In this document: piece after piece, positions 1 through 7,736 of the stretch
Position numbering within the stretch: the first letter of the stretch is position 1
How the letters are laid out: each line of letters begins with the position of its first letter
NCBI GenBank assembly: GCA_011390065.1
Contig: JAABTD010000023.1
Location: 1-35,275, forward strand
DNA: 35,275 nucleotides
DNA from: Desulfobacteraceae bacterium
Lineage (GTDB): Bacteria; Desulfobacterota; Desulfobacteria; Desulfobacterales; JAABSP01
Direction: 5' to 3'
The notes under the pieces: model-generated
Told to the model about the DNA's origin: nothing
Databases searched by the model: none
The model's input: the letters and a program-made list of their open reading frames with translations, nothing else
Program-made: the position numbers and the translations under genes

Positions 1-1
1 G

Positions 2-142
2 GACATGATTGCCGGCGCATATTCCCGCGCCAAAAAAAGCGCCGCCCTGGAAACTGGACTGCCCGCTATGACCTTCCCAGAAACCTGCCCGTATTCCCAG
101 GAAGAAATTTTGGATGCGGATTTTTTGCCAAGAGAAATATAG
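2..142 (+). CDS. DUF29 family protein, C-terminal fragment (cut by window start)
   Basis: The frame is open from the first bases and ends at TAG (140-142). The 46 visible residues include ALETGLPAMTFPETCPYS and end in DADFLPREI. That ETGL..FPETCPY..E.ILD.DF pattern is the usual C-terminal signature of DUF29 proteins, which are short (about 140-150 aa), of unknown function and common in multicopy accessory regions of cyanobacteria and Desulfobacterota. The remaining two thirds lie outside the window, so completeness cannot be judged. The call rests on remembered family consensus; the fragment is short but the motif is distinctive. It is too short for the ORF track. Confidence 0.7.
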   Translation, partial: DMIAGAYSRAKKSAALETGLPAMTFPETCPYSQEEILDADFLPREI

Positions 143-169
143 CGGAAAGCTCAGCGTGGGAGGCCCGAC

Positions 170-195
170 GTGAATATTCTGCATATCTCCGATCT
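170..195 (+). pseudogene. Metallophosphoesterase-like N-terminal remnant (9 codons)
   Basis: A Shine-Dalgarno GGGAGG (158-163) stands six bases before GTG at 170. The frame reads MNILHISDL, the typical beginning of calcineurin-like metallophosphoesterases, which normally continue with the metal-binding His (ISDLH). The frame instead runs into the inverted-repeat element at 196 and stops at TAA (227-229), so at most a 19-residue chimeric peptide could be made. I read this as the surviving start of a gene whose body was removed. With nine residues the family name is an inference, but the ribosome site plus MNILHISDL is unlikely to be chance. Confidence 0.5.
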
Positions 196-333
196 CGGCA
201 CTGGTTCAGTTGAATGGGAATGTCCATAATATCAACAAGTTAGAATCTTGCTGCAATATGCGCCAACATTCTGGATTTTCAAGATAAAAAGCCCTGACCT
301 ATTGGCGTCTCCCATTCAACTGAACCAGTGCCG
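196..333. mobile_element. MITE-like element with perfect 24-bp terminal inverted repeats
   Basis: Bases 196-219 (starting CGGCACTGGTTCAG) are the exact reverse complement of 310-333 (ending CTGAACCAGTGCCG): 24 of 24 positions pair. The 90-bp interior is AT-richer than the neighbourhood and contains no plausible gene. A total of 138 bp with long perfect ends and no transposase fits a miniature inverted-repeat element or an internally deleted insertion sequence mobilised in trans. No target-site duplication is visible, which is expected because the flanks belong to two different broken genes. I cannot assign it to an IS family. A simple long-loop hairpin is the alternative. Confidence 0.65.
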
Positions 334-626
334 CATTGATCGTGGAGGTGATTTCTCCGAGCACGGAATCCTTCGACCGCGGCAAAAAATTCCAGCTTTA
401 CCGGTGCATCCCGTCATTTCAGGAATACCTGCTCATCTCTCAAGATTCGCCGACGGTGGAACGATTTTTCAAGCAAGCCGAAAACAGCTGGCTCTATTCC
501 GTTTCAAACGGGTTGGATGGGAGCGTGGCCATCCAATCGGTCGGGTGTGAACTGTCCCTCGATCATATTTACCGGAAGGTCGCATTCGACGACGCCAATG
601 GAAACCACCGCCCGCAACAAAGATAA
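334..626 (+). pseudogene. Uma2 family (DUF820) nuclease-like gene, 5'-truncated
   Basis: Immediately after the right inverted repeat the frame reads LIVEVISPSTESFDRGKKF, then YRCIPSFQEYLLISQDSPTVE. This is the core of Uma2-family proteins (PD-(D/E)XK fold), which usually show VVEVLSPST..yDRg.Kf..Y...p.l.EYlli. About 95 residues remain to TAA at 624-626, while full members have about 180-200 residues. The N-terminal half, with the first part of the nuclease fold, is missing. The ORF track starts it at TTG 336, but no ribosome-binding site is present. Together with the phosphoesterase scrap on the other side, this indicates a deletion at the element. Confidence 0.75.
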
Positions 627-680
627 CTCCTTATCGATTCAAAGCATTAACAAAAAATGTCCGTCGAAAAAACAAGACCA

Positions 681-709
681 TTGACAATTTCCCCCAATCA
701 TTTTATAGT
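681..709 (+). promoter_or_regulatory. Sigma-70 promoter of the tRNA-Ser pair
   Basis: TTGACA (681-686) and TATAGT (704-709) are separated by exactly 17 bp, one mismatch from the bacterial consensus. Transcription would begin near 716, about 20 nt upstream of the first tRNA-Ser. It is the only strong promoter seen before the tRNAs and might also supply dnaX by read-through. Confidence 0.8.
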
Positions 710-736
710 ATCGGACTTGACGCATGGGACCCATGC

Positions 737-830
737 GGAGAGGTGGCCGAGCGGCTGAAGGCCCCGCTCTCGAAAAGCGGTAACCTGGCTAAAACCGGGT
801 TCGTGGGTTCGAATCCCACCCTCTCCGCCA
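737..830 (+). tRNA. tRNA-Ser (anticodon CGA)
   Basis: A class II tRNA of 94 nt. The acceptor stem GGAGAGG pairs with CCTCTCC, followed by discriminator G and an encoded CCA (828-830). The anticodon arm is CCGCT-CTCGAAA-AGCGG, giving anticodon CGA, which reads UCG. A long variable arm typical of tRNA-Ser follows, then the T arm GTGGG-TTCGAAT-CCCAC. All arms fold by eye. It is the first of two tandem serine tRNAs with identical first six bases. Confidence 0.95.
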
Positions 831-855
831 CCTGTGCAGACGTTGTTTCACATAA

Positions 856-895
856 GGGCGCCACGCGCCCGGGGTTCTTAAAGGCCCCTTTTTTT
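856..895 (+). terminator. Possible Rho-independent terminator or processing hairpins between tRNA-Ser genes
   Basis: Two small GC hairpins are stacked here: GGGCG-CCACG-CGCCC (856-870), then GGGG and CCCC (871-874 and 885-888) around a 10-nt loop, ending in seven T residues (889-895). The second stem is only four pairs, so termination may be partial. The spacer could equally be a processing signal within a two-tRNA transcript, since no separate promoter for the second tRNA is evident. Confidence 0.4.
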
Positions 896-900
896 CGTGC

Positions 901-994
901 GGAGAGATGACCGAGTTGGCTGAAGGTGCACGACTGGAAATCGTGTGTGCTGTTAATAGCGGCACCGAGGGTTCGAATCCCTCTCTCTCCGCCA
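901..994 (+). tRNA. tRNA-Ser (anticodon GGA)
   Basis: A 94-nt class II tRNA. The acceptor GGAGAGA pairs with TCTCTCC, with discriminator G and encoded CCA (992-994). The anticodon arm is CACGA-CTGGAAA-TCGTG, giving GGA, which reads UCC and UCU. The long variable arm (GTGCTGTTAATAGCGGCAC) and the T arm with TTCGAAT are intact. It lies 38 bp before the dnaX start codon, so the 3' trailer of the tRNA may be part of the dnaX leader. Confidence 0.95.
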
Positions 995-1032
995 TTTTTA
1001 TTTCTTGAGGTTTTGGCAAAAAAAGCCCCTCC

Positions 1033-2793
1033 ATGTCCTATCTCGTCCTTGCACGCAAATACCGCCCCCAGACCTTCGACGATGTCGTCAAGCAGGATCA
1101 TGTCACCCGCACCCTGAAAAACGCCATCGAAGCCGAACGGGTGGCCCACGCCATCTTGTTTTCCGGTCCCCGGGGCACCGGCAAGACCACCGTGGCCCGG
1201 ATACTGGCCAAGGCCATGAACTGCAAAAACGGCCCTACGGCCGCGCCCTGCAACGCTTGCAGATCCTGCCGGGAGATCACCAGCGGCAACGCGGCGGACG
1301 TTTTTGAAATCGACGGGGCCTCCAACAACGGGGTGGATCACGTCCGGGAGCTGCGGGAAAACGCCAAGTACATGCCCCAGCACAGTTCCTACAAAATCTA
1401 CATCATCGACGAAGTCCACATGCTTTCCACCCCCGCCTTCAACGCCCTGCTCAAAATCCTGGAGGAGCCTCCGGACCACGTTCTCTTCTTTTTCGCCACC
1501 ACCGAACCTCACAAAATCCCCATCACCATCATGTCCCGGTGTCAGCGCCACGACCTTCGGCGCATCCCCATCGAGGACATCACGGCCCACATGGCCGATC
1601 TGTGCCGGCGGGAATCGGTGACCATCGACGACGAGAGCCTGTCCATCATCGCCCGGGAGTCCGGCGGGAGCATGCGGGACGGCCTGAGCCTTTTGGATCA
1701 GGTGATGAGCGCCGCCGAAGGGGAAATCGCCCATGGCGAGGTCCTCGACATCCTCGGCGTGGTGGACCGCCGGGTGCTGTTCGACCTCTCGGCCGCCCTT
1801 TTCCAGGGGGACGTCCCCGCTGTTCTGGGGATCATCGATGATGCCCATGATCTCGGCCACAATCTCAAAATCCTTTATTCAGATCTCATCGAGCATTTTC
1901 GAAATCTCCTGGTGACCCGGCTGGGCAAAGACTCGGATCACCTGGTGGACGTTCCGGCCCACGAGCGGGAGTGGCTGAAAGAACAGGTCAGGGATCTCTC
2001 CGAGATCTACCTGAGCCGGATGGTGGATGCGCTGCTCAAGGAGGAGACCGCCATCAAGTTTTCGGTCCAGGCCAAAATCGCCCTGGAGATGGCCGTTATC
2101 CGGATGTTTCAGGTCAAACCGGCCCTGCCCATCGAGGACCTCATCCAGACGCTCGATCGGTTGCGGGACGAAATGGGCTCGGCTCCGACGGCGCCGGTTC
2201 CCACGCCGGTCAAACGGACCGGACCGCCCGAAACCCAAGTGCATGAACCGCCCCCCGGGTCCTGGTCTCAGCCGACGACGCCGGCGAACCCGCCGCCTGA
2301 GCCGCGGGCGCGCCCTGCAGAATCGAGCCCGGAACCATCGCCTGAGACGGTCCCGCCCGCAGATCCGGCGCCTCTGCCCAAACCGGCGGCTACGTTCAAC
2401 CCATCGGATTCCGAAGAAAAAACGTGGGAAAAGCTGGTGGCCTGCGTAGCCGGGGAAGCGCCTTCGGTGAGCGGCTGCCTGGCCAAATGCCGGCTCAAGG
2501 CGCTGACCGACAACGGACTGACCATCGAAACGCCCGACAACGGCTTCAACCTGAAGCAGATCAAACGGAAGCGCGATAAGATCGAAGCGGCATGTGAAAC
2601 ATTTTTTTGTAAAGAGATGACGTTGAACGTCCAGTCAGGGGACGGCGCCGGCGCCGATCGGCGGGAGAAACTGAACCGCGCGGAGCAGGCGCGGAAGGAA
2701 GCGCTGGGCCATCCCCTGGTGGCGGCGACCCTGGAGATTTTTCAGGGGAAACTGGTCGATATCGACATAATAGACGGTACGGAAGGAGGATAA
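1033..2793 (+). CDS. dnaX: DNA polymerase III subunit gamma/tau
   Basis: This 586-aa protein is the clamp-loader ATPase of the replicative polymerase. The N-terminus MSYLVLARKYRPQTFDDVV is diagnostic. Walker A GPRGTGKTT lies near residue 45, a zinc-binding cysteine cluster (CNACRSC) follows, Walker B with DEVHMLSTPAFNALLK is near 120, and the SRC-box region reads MSRCQRHD. Domain III continues to about residue 370. A proline-rich linker (about 385-455) leads to a C-terminal tau-like domain that is poorly conserved. The length agrees with family members. ATG 1033 starts the conserved sequence directly; the ribosome site is weak. It leads the classic dnaX-ybaB-recR cluster. No in-phase slippery site for a short gamma product was found. 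Confidence 0.97.
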   Translation: MSYLVLARKYRPQTFDDVVKQDHVTRTLKNAIEAERVAHAILFSGPRGTGKTTVARILAKAMNCKNGPTAAPCNACRSCREITSGNAADVFEIDGASNNGVDHVRELRENAKYMPQHSSYKIYIIDEVHMLSTPAFNALLKILEEPPDHVLFFFATTEPHKIPITIMSRCQRHDLRRIPIEDITAHMADLCRRESVTIDDESLSIIARESGGSMRDGLSLLDQVMSAAEGEIAHGEVLDILGVVDRRVLFDLSAALFQGDVPAVLGIIDDAHDLGHNLKILYSDLIEHFRNLLVTRLGKDSDHLVDVPAHEREWLKEQVRDLSEIYLSRMVDALLKEETAIKFSVQAKIALEMAVIRMFQVKPALPIEDLIQTLDRLRDEMGSAPTAPVPTPVKRTGPPETQVHEPPPGSWSQPTTPANPPPEPRARPAESSPEPSPETVPPADPAPLPKPAATFNPSDSEEKTWEKLVACVAGEAPSVSGCLAKCRLKALTDNGLTIETPDNGFNLKQIKRKRDKIEAACETFFCKEMTLNVQSGDGAGADRREKLNRAEQARKEALGHPLVAATLEIFQGKLVDIDIIDGTEGG

Positions 2794-2799
2794 CGCCCT

Positions 2800-3111
2800 A
2801 TGAAAGGCATGGGAAACATGATGAAGCAGGCCCAGAAGCTCCAGGCCAAGATGATGAAGATGCAGGAGGAGCTGGGCGATCAAACGGTGGAGAGCGCAGC
2901 CGGCGGGGGCATGGTGAATGTCGTGGCCAATGGCAAGCAGCAGATCGTCTCCATCCGGATCGAAAAGGAAGTGGTCGATCCCGAAGATGTCGAGATGCTT
3001 CAGGATCTGGTGATGGCGGCGGTCAATGACGCCCTGGCCAAATCCCAGGAGATGGTTTCTTCCGAGATGAGCAAGGTCACGGGCGGCATGAGCATACCGG
3101 GACTGATGTAA
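2800..3111 (+). CDS. YbaB/EbfC family nucleoid-associated protein
   Basis: The 103-aa protein begins [27 protein letters not shown], the long N-terminal helix of YbaB/EbfC. The conserved middle reads [23 protein letters not shown] and the C-terminal helix has [10 protein letters not shown]. These small homodimeric proteins bind DNA, and their gene sits between dnaX and recR in most bacteria, as here. A strong Shine-Dalgarno GGAAGGAGGA (2781-2790) supports ATG 2800, six bases after the dnaX stop. The stop overlaps the recR start by one base (TAATG), which suggests coupled translation. A role in chromosome organisation or repair is known for the family but cannot be seen here. Confidence 0.96.
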   Translation: MKGMGNMMKQAQKLQAKMMKMQEELGDQTVESAAGGGMVNVVANGKQQIVSIRIEKEVVDPEDVEMLQDLVMAAVNDALAKSQEMVSSEMSKVTGGMSIPGLM

Positions 3112-3710
3112 TGAGCCACTACCCGGCGTCCATTCTCCGCTTGATCCAGCATTTTTCCCGGCTCCCGTCCATCGGGGAAAAGACGGCCGAACGGTTGGCC
3201 ATGCATGTGCTTCGGGCCCCGAAAAAAGAGGCAGAGGGGCTGGCGGCCGCCCTTCTCGACCTCAAAGAAACGGTCCGGCTCTGCAGCCAGTGCTTCGGCC
3301 TCAGCGATGCCGAGGTCTGCCGCATTTGCGCCGATCCGGCCCGGGACGCCGCCCTGGTCTGCGTGGTGGAGCAGCCGGCCGAGATGGTCGCCATTGAACG
3401 GGCGGGAGCGTTCAGGGGAAAATACCACATCCTCCAGGGGACGCTTTCGCCCATGAACGGGGTGGGGCCCGAGGAGATTCGGATCAAGGAACTTCTGGAC
3501 AGGGCCGAACGCGGCGGGGTCGCGGAGATTGTGCTGGCCACCGGCACCAGTGTCGAGGGAGAGGCCACGGCCAGCTATATTGCGGAATGCCTCAAAGGTT
3601 TCCCCGTCAAGATCACCCGCATCGCCTCGGGAGTGCCCATCGGCGGAGACCTGAAATTCGTGGACGGGATGACCCTCAAGCGGGCTATGGAGACCCGGTA
3701 TGTTCTCTGA
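3111..3710 (+). CDS. recR: Recombination mediator protein RecR
   Basis: A 199-aa RecR of normal length. It acts with RecF/RecO to load RecA at single-strand gaps. The helix-hairpin-helix region is LIQHFSRLPSIGEKTAERLA. The zinc finger is CSQCFGLSDAEVCRICADPARD, and the Toprim domain begins ALVCVVEQPAEMVAIERAG, followed by YHILQGTLSPMNGVGPEEI. The C-terminal region has TRIASGVPIGGDLKFVDG and ends in RYVL. The start overlaps the ybaB stop and the 3' end overlaps the next gene by 11 bases, so the cluster is a tightly packed operon. Confidence 0.97.
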   Translation: MSHYPASILRLIQHFSRLPSIGEKTAERLAMHVLRAPKKEAEGLAAALLDLKETVRLCSQCFGLSDAEVCRICADPARDAALVCVVEQPAEMVAIERAGAFRGKYHILQGTLSPMNGVGPEEIRIKELLDRAERGGVAEIVLATGTSVEGEATASYIAECLKGFPVKITRIASGVPIGGDLKFVDGMTLKRAMETRYVL

Positions 3711-4110
3711 CCTCGGTCCCGACGACCTCTTTGAATGCCAAATGTGCGGCGAATGCTGCCGGGGCTACGGCGGCGCCTACGTTGGCCCCGGGGATGTCCG
3801 CGCCATCGCCGAATTTATCGGCGAAGATCCGGAAACCTTCCGGGATCGATACTGCCAGCTGTCCGGCAGCCGGCCGCTGCTGGCTCAGGGCGGCGATGGA
3901 CGGTGCGTTTTCTGGGATCATCTGTGCACCATTCATCCAGTGAAGCCCCGCATGTGCCGTCAGTGGCCTTTTATCCGGGCGATTCTGGTGGATGTCCGGA
4001 ACTGGCGGACCATGGCGGATTCTTGCCCGGGCATCCGGGCGGACGCTCCCGAGGAAGCGGTTCTGCGCGTCGTCCGGGAGAAACTGGCCGAAAGCGGCGC
4101 CCCGGCATGA
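3700..4110 (+). CDS. YkgJ family cysteine cluster protein (putative metal-binding)
   Basis: The 136-aa protein carries near its start the motif FECQMCGECCRGYGGAYV, then CVFWDHLCTIHPVKPRMCRQWPF and a final Cys in DSCPGIR. The spaced CxxCGxCC...C...C.....P..CR..PF pattern defines the YkgJ/CxxCxxCC family, predicted to bind zinc or an iron-sulfur cluster; the biochemical role is not established. It starts inside recR (11-nt overlap) and shares ATGA with the racemase-like gene, so all are probably translated from one mRNA. Such genes are common in Desulfobacterota. The metal type cannot be told from sequence. Confidence 0.85.
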   Translation: MFSDLGPDDLFECQMCGECCRGYGGAYVGPGDVRAIAEFIGEDPETFRDRYCQLSGSRPLLAQGGDGRCVFWDHLCTIHPVKPRMCRQWPFIRAILVDVRNWRTMADSCPGIRADAPEEAVLRVVREKLAESGAPA

Positions 4111-4916
4111 TCGGCATCCTGGACGACGGTTTGGGCGGCCTCGCCGCCGTGGACTCGTTGAGACGCCATTTGCCCGATTGCGACCTTCTCTATTTCGGGG
4201 ACACCGCCCACGGACCTTACGGAGCCAGAAGCGCCGAAACCGCGGCTCGGTTTGCCCTGGACGGCGCCCGGCGCCTGGCGGCCCTGGGCGCCCGCCTGAT
4301 TCTGCTGACGTCCCACAGCATCGCCGCCGCATCCGGTGATCGGTTGGCGAAGGCCGTCGATCTCCCTGTTTTCAGTCCGCTCCAGCCGGGCGCTGCAAAG
4401 GCGGCAGCCCGGACCCGAAAGGGCGCCGTCGGGGTGATCGGCGCCCCCCTCACCGTCGAGGCCAACGCTTACGCCGACGCGATGTTATCCCTCAACGCCG
4501 GCATTCGGGTTTACCAGGTCGCTTGTCCCCTCCTGCCGCTCTTGATCGAAGAGGGACGGCTCAAAAAACCCGAAACCATCCTGATAGTCCGGAAATACCT
4601 TCTGCCGCTGAAAACCCGCCAGATCGACGCCCTGATCCTGGGCGAGGCCCATTATCTCCGCCTTTCCGGGACCATCGCCAGAAAAGCCGGCAAACGGGTC
4701 GCGTTGATCGATCCCTTCGAGGCCATGGCCGAATCCGTTCGCATCTTTCTGGAGGACGCCCCGGATGTCGAGGCCCGGCTTCCCCGAAACGGACGCCTCC
4801 GGATCGTGCTGTCGGACATCCCCGGAGGCGCGGAGAAAACAGCCCGGGCCCTCCTGGGCCGGAACCTTCAACTGGAACCGGCGCCCATCACGACTCCGGC
4901 GGCCGCTGCTTCCTGA
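4107..4916 (+). CDS. Glutamate racemase-like protein lacking both catalytic cysteines
   Basis: The ATG at 4107 overlaps the upstream TGA (ATGA) and gives 269 aa. The ORF-track start at 3735 is an artefact. The fold signature of MurI is clear: IGILDDGLGGLAAV (usual IGVFDSGVGG), YFGDTAHGPYG, ACPLLPLLIEEG, and ALILGEAHYLRL (usual LVLGCTHYPLL). In active MurI the acid/base pair is two cysteines. Here the first (usual ACNTAS) is Ser69 in LLTSHSIAAAS, and the second (usual GCTH) is Glu180. The FDSG serine is Asp. The protein is therefore unlikely to racemise glutamate by the known two-thiol mechanism. It may be a regulator, a hydrolase-like derivative or an enzyme with different chemistry. Confidence 0.85.
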   Translation: MIGILDDGLGGLAAVDSLRRHLPDCDLLYFGDTAHGPYGARSAETAARFALDGARRLAALGARLILLTSHSIAAASGDRLAKAVDLPVFSPLQPGAAKAAARTRKGAVGVIGAPLTVEANAYADAMLSLNAGIRVYQVACPLLPLLIEEGRLKKPETILIVRKYLLPLKTRQIDALILGEAHYLRLSGTIARKAGKRVALIDPFEAMAESVRIFLEDAPDVEARLPRNGRLRIVLSDIPGGAEKTARALLGRNLQLEPAPITTPAAAAS

Positions 4917-4927
4917 TCTGCTTCGAT

Positions 4928-6814
4928 TTACCGCTTTTCCTCTGCGCCTTTGTCTTTCAGTCCTTTTCGAATAAACGCTTCGGCATCTGCCTTGTTCAGA
5001 GGCCGTGCAAAGAGAAATCCTTGGGCGAGCTGACATTTCATGCCGGATAAGACCGTCCGCTGATCCACTGTCTCCACGCCTTCGGCGATGACGTTCATCC
5101 CCAGGCGATGGGCCAGGGAGATGATGGCCTCCACGATCTCCCGGTCCGGTGTGGCGGTCTGCTGAATGGGCATGACAAACCGGCGATCCACTTTGAGGGT
5201 GTCCACGGGGAGTTGCTGGAGATAACTCAGGGATGAGTAGCCGGTGCCGAAATCATCGATGACGATCTGGATGCCGAGTTTTTTCAGCCGGAGCAGGGTC
5301 TCCATGGCCGCTCCGGCATCCGTCAGCAACATGCTTTCGGTGATCTCCAGTTTCAGCAACTCCGGGGAAAAGCCGGTTTCCTCGAGCGCCGTTTTCACTT
5401 CCCGCAAAAGGGCCTCATGGGAAAACTGCTTGACGGAGATGTTGACGCTGACGAAAAGCCGTGGACAGTCCGGGTTCTCCATCTGCCATTCAACCATCTG
5501 GCGGCATGCTTCGTTGAGGATCCACCGTCCCAGGGGGATGATGATGCCGGTCTCTTCGGCAAGGGGGATGAAGGTATCCGGATAGATCACCCCGTGCGAC
5601 GGGTGGCGCCATCGGATCAGGGCCTCGAATCCGATAAGATCCCCGGTCTCCATGGATACGATGGGCTGGTAATAAAGTTCGAACTCGTTCCGGGTCAGGG
5701 CCCGGCGGAGGTCCATCTCCAGTTGCAGGTTCTGGAGGGCTCGCTCGTGGAGCCGGCGGTCGAAAATCTCATATCGGGTCTTGCCCTGCTTTTTAGCATT
5801 GTACATGGCGGCATCCGCATCCCGAATGACATTATCCGGCCATTCGTAGGTTTCGGCGTTGAGGACGACCCCGATGCTGACCCGAACGAATATTTCCTGA
5901 TCGCCCATAAGGAACGGGTCGTAGAGCAGTTCATGGATCCGGTCGGCGATGGCCAGGGCCGATGCGGAGACGTCGATGTCTTCCAGCAGGATGGCGAACT
6001 CGTCGTTTCCAATGCGGCAGAGGGTGTCGAAGTCCCGCAGGCAGCTTTTCAGCCGCTGGGCAAAGGACTGGAGGAGGTTGTCCCCTGCCTGATAGCCTAA
6101 GCTTTCGTTGACGTTCCTGAACCGGTCGATATCCAGATAGAGCAGGGTGAACCGGTAGCCCGGATGACGCCGGCGCCGGTTAATGGCCATGGTCAGATGA
6201 TCGATCAGGAGCGCCCGGTTGGGCAGATCGGTCAGTCCGTCGTAGAGGGCTTGGTGCTGCAATTCTTCCTCCGCCGCCTTCAGTTCCGAGATGTCCGACA
6301 GGGAGACCAGTCTATCCCCGGCGCCGGGGATAACGGAGAAGTTGATGAAAACCGGTTTTGCGCCTCCGTTGCGATCCACGAAGGCGCAGTCGCAGGTTCG
6401 GGGCCCGGATGCATCCGCGTCGTCCATGCGCAGCGCCCTTCGCACTTTCTCCTGATCTTTGGAATGGATGAACGCCATCCAGGTCTTCTGGCCTTCCACC
6501 TCCTCCCGGCGGTAGCCGGTGAGGGTTTCGAATTGGCTGTTGGCCTTGATGATGATCATGTCGGCATCGACGATGAGGGCGCCGGCGCCGTTGTTCTCGA
6601 AGATGGATCTGAATCGTTTCTCGGATCGACGGAACCGATTCAGCAGAAACTGGGTGACCAGTCCGTAAAAGAGGATGGTGAGGGCGGCCACATATATGGC
6701 GGGGTCCAGCTTTCGCGTCCACAGCGCCAGGGCTAAATAAAAGCCCGCCGCGCCGACGGCGACGATGCCGAGGCCGATCGTTTCGTATGAGAGCCTGCCG
6801 GAACGGATTCCCAT
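4928..6814 (-). CDS. PAS-GGDEF-EAL cyclic-di-GMP signalling protein
   Basis: A 628-aa inner-membrane protein. Two transmembrane helices lie at about 10-30 and 37-58, followed by a PAS domain (about 65-175; FENNGAGALIVDADMIII), a GGDEF domain (about 185-345) and an EAL domain (about 360-615). The cyclase motif is degenerate (RIGNDEFAILL rather than GGDEF), but an RxxD inhibitory-site motif (RDFD) precedes it. The EAL domain keeps GFEALIRWRHP, NISVKQF, LEITESML, IDDFGTGYSSL, LKVDRRFV and VIAEGVET, so phosphodiesterase activity is likely and the GGDEF part may be regulatory. The start lies 2 nt after the stop of the inositol-phosphatase gene, so they form one operon. It converges on the racemase-like gene 11 bp away. 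Confidence 0.92.
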   Translation of the reverse strand: MGIRSGRLSYETIGLGIVAVGAAGFYLALALWTRKLDPAIYVAALTILFYGLVTQFLLNRFRRSEKRFRSIFENNGAGALIVDADMIIIKANSQFETLTGYRREEVEGQKTWMAFIHSKDQEKVRRALRMDDADASGPRTCDCAFVDRNGGAKPVFINFSVIPGAGDRLVSLSDISELKAAEEELQHQALYDGLTDLPNRALLIDHLTMAINRRRRHPGYRFTLLYLDIDRFRNVNESLGYQAGDNLLQSFAQRLKSCLRDFDTLCRIGNDEFAILLEDIDVSASALAIADRIHELLYDPFLMGDQEIFVRVSIGVVLNAETYEWPDNVIRDADAAMYNAKKQGKTRYEIFDRRLHERALQNLQLEMDLRRALTRNEFELYYQPIVSMETGDLIGFEALIRWRHPSHGVIYPDTFIPLAEETGIIIPLGRWILNEACRQMVEWQMENPDCPRLFVSVNISVKQFSHEALLREVKTALEETGFSPELLKLEITESMLLTDAGAAMETLLRLKKLGIQIVIDDFGTGYSSLSYLQQLPVDTLKVDRRFVMPIQQTATPDREIVEAIISLAHRLGMNVIAEGVETVDQRTVLSGMKCQLAQGFLFARPLNKADAEAFIRKGLKDKGAEEKR

Positions 6815-6816
6815 GG

Positions 6817-7623
6817 TCAGACGATCTGCAGGTGCTTTCGAACCTGGGAATGGATGCCGGGGGGCGTCGCGAGGAGGTGCTCCGCTTCCTTGTCTCCATG
6901 GATGTAATCGGCCAGGAAAAACTCGCCGCCGTCCATTTTGTGGATCTTTCCCCCGGCGGCATTGACGATGATGGAGGCGGCGGCCAGTTCCTGGTAGGAT
7001 TCATTGGCGATTACGGCGCCTTCGGCGCATCCGGCGGCCACGTAGCACAGATGGGCGGCGGTGCAGCCCAGGTTCCGGATTTTTCCTGGAAAGTTCGAGC
7101 GGTACCGTTGATGGAACCGGGAATAGGTGAGCAGGAGGCTCTCGTCGTTGATGACGTCCTGGGATGAAATCCGAATGGGACGGTCGTTCCAGTAGGCGGC
7201 CTCTCCGGCCCGGGCCTGAAACAGATCGCTGGTGGCGGCCATGTAGAAAGCGCCGAAAAGAGGCCAGTAGTTTTCAAACAGCGCCAGGGAAATCCCCCAT
7301 ATGGGGATGCCCGCCTGGAAATTGGCCACGCCGTCCAGCGGGTCGAAGATCCACAGGTGCCGGTTCTCCTCGTGGGTGTAGTCGTTGCCCTCCAGAAGGT
7401 CCGGGAAGATCCGGTGTTCCGGGAAGGTCGCCTTGAGTTCCCGGGCGAAATATTCCGAGAGCTGAATTTCCGCCTCCGTGACCAACCCCTGGTCGAACTT
7501 CACTTTGTTTTCACCGCGACCGGAAAATGCCAGAGCCTTTTCCCCCAGCCGGTTGACGATGTCCAGCGCAAAACCGCTCAGCTCGTCGATCTTCTGACCT
7601 GGCCTGTGATCCGCAACCGCCAT
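6817..7623 (-). CDS. Inositol monophosphatase family protein
   Basis: The 268-aa protein has the metal-site motif HLWIFDPLDGVANFQAGIPIWG (family WxxDPxDGTxNF) and the C-terminal ELAAASIIVNAAGGKI, where the usual motif is WDxAAGxxIvxeAGG with Asp replaced by Glu. Members are Mg-dependent, Li-sensitive phosphatases acting on inositol phosphate, fructose bisphosphate or PAP; the substrate here is unknown. The start was moved from the track's 7704 to ATG 7623 (MAVADHRPGQ) because GAGGAGG stands six bases before it, and the 27 extra residues look like leader. The Thr-to-Val change and the irregular upstream Glu region (LLEGNDYTHEENRH) suggest a divergent subfamily. Confidence 0.85.
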   Translation of the reverse strand: MAVADHRPGQKIDELSGFALDIVNRLGEKALAFSGRGENKVKFDQGLVTEAEIQLSEYFARELKATFPEHRIFPDLLEGNDYTHEENRHLWIFDPLDGVANFQAGIPIWGISLALFENYWPLFGAFYMAATSDLFQARAGEAAYWNDRPIRISSQDVINDESLLLTYSRFHQRYRSNFPGKIRNLGCTAAHLCYVAAGCAEGAVIANESYQELAAASIIVNAAGGKIHKMDGGEFFLADYIHGDKEAEHLLATPPGIHSQVRKHLQIV

Positions 7624-7736
7624 TTCGCCTCCTCTTTTTTTCGGTGTCAAGCTTTTGGCTGTTGTATCAAAACCGTCCGTATTGTAAAAGGGAATTTTTT
7701 GCAATCCTTACTATGGGCGCATAAACGACGGATTGG

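Noticed and set aside
703-1860. 385-aa minus-strand ORF across the tRNA-Ser pair and dnaX
   Set aside because: It is antisense to two tRNAs and the conserved ATPase domain of dnaX, has low-complexity Gly/Asp/His composition and no family signature. It is a high-GC shadow.
2411-2449. Possible programmed frameshift in dnaX at an A6 run (AAAAAAC)
   Set aside because: The heptamer is not in the phase required for canonical -1 slippage (X XXY YYZ), and only the +1 frame meets an early stop (2449). No supporting stem-loop was seen.
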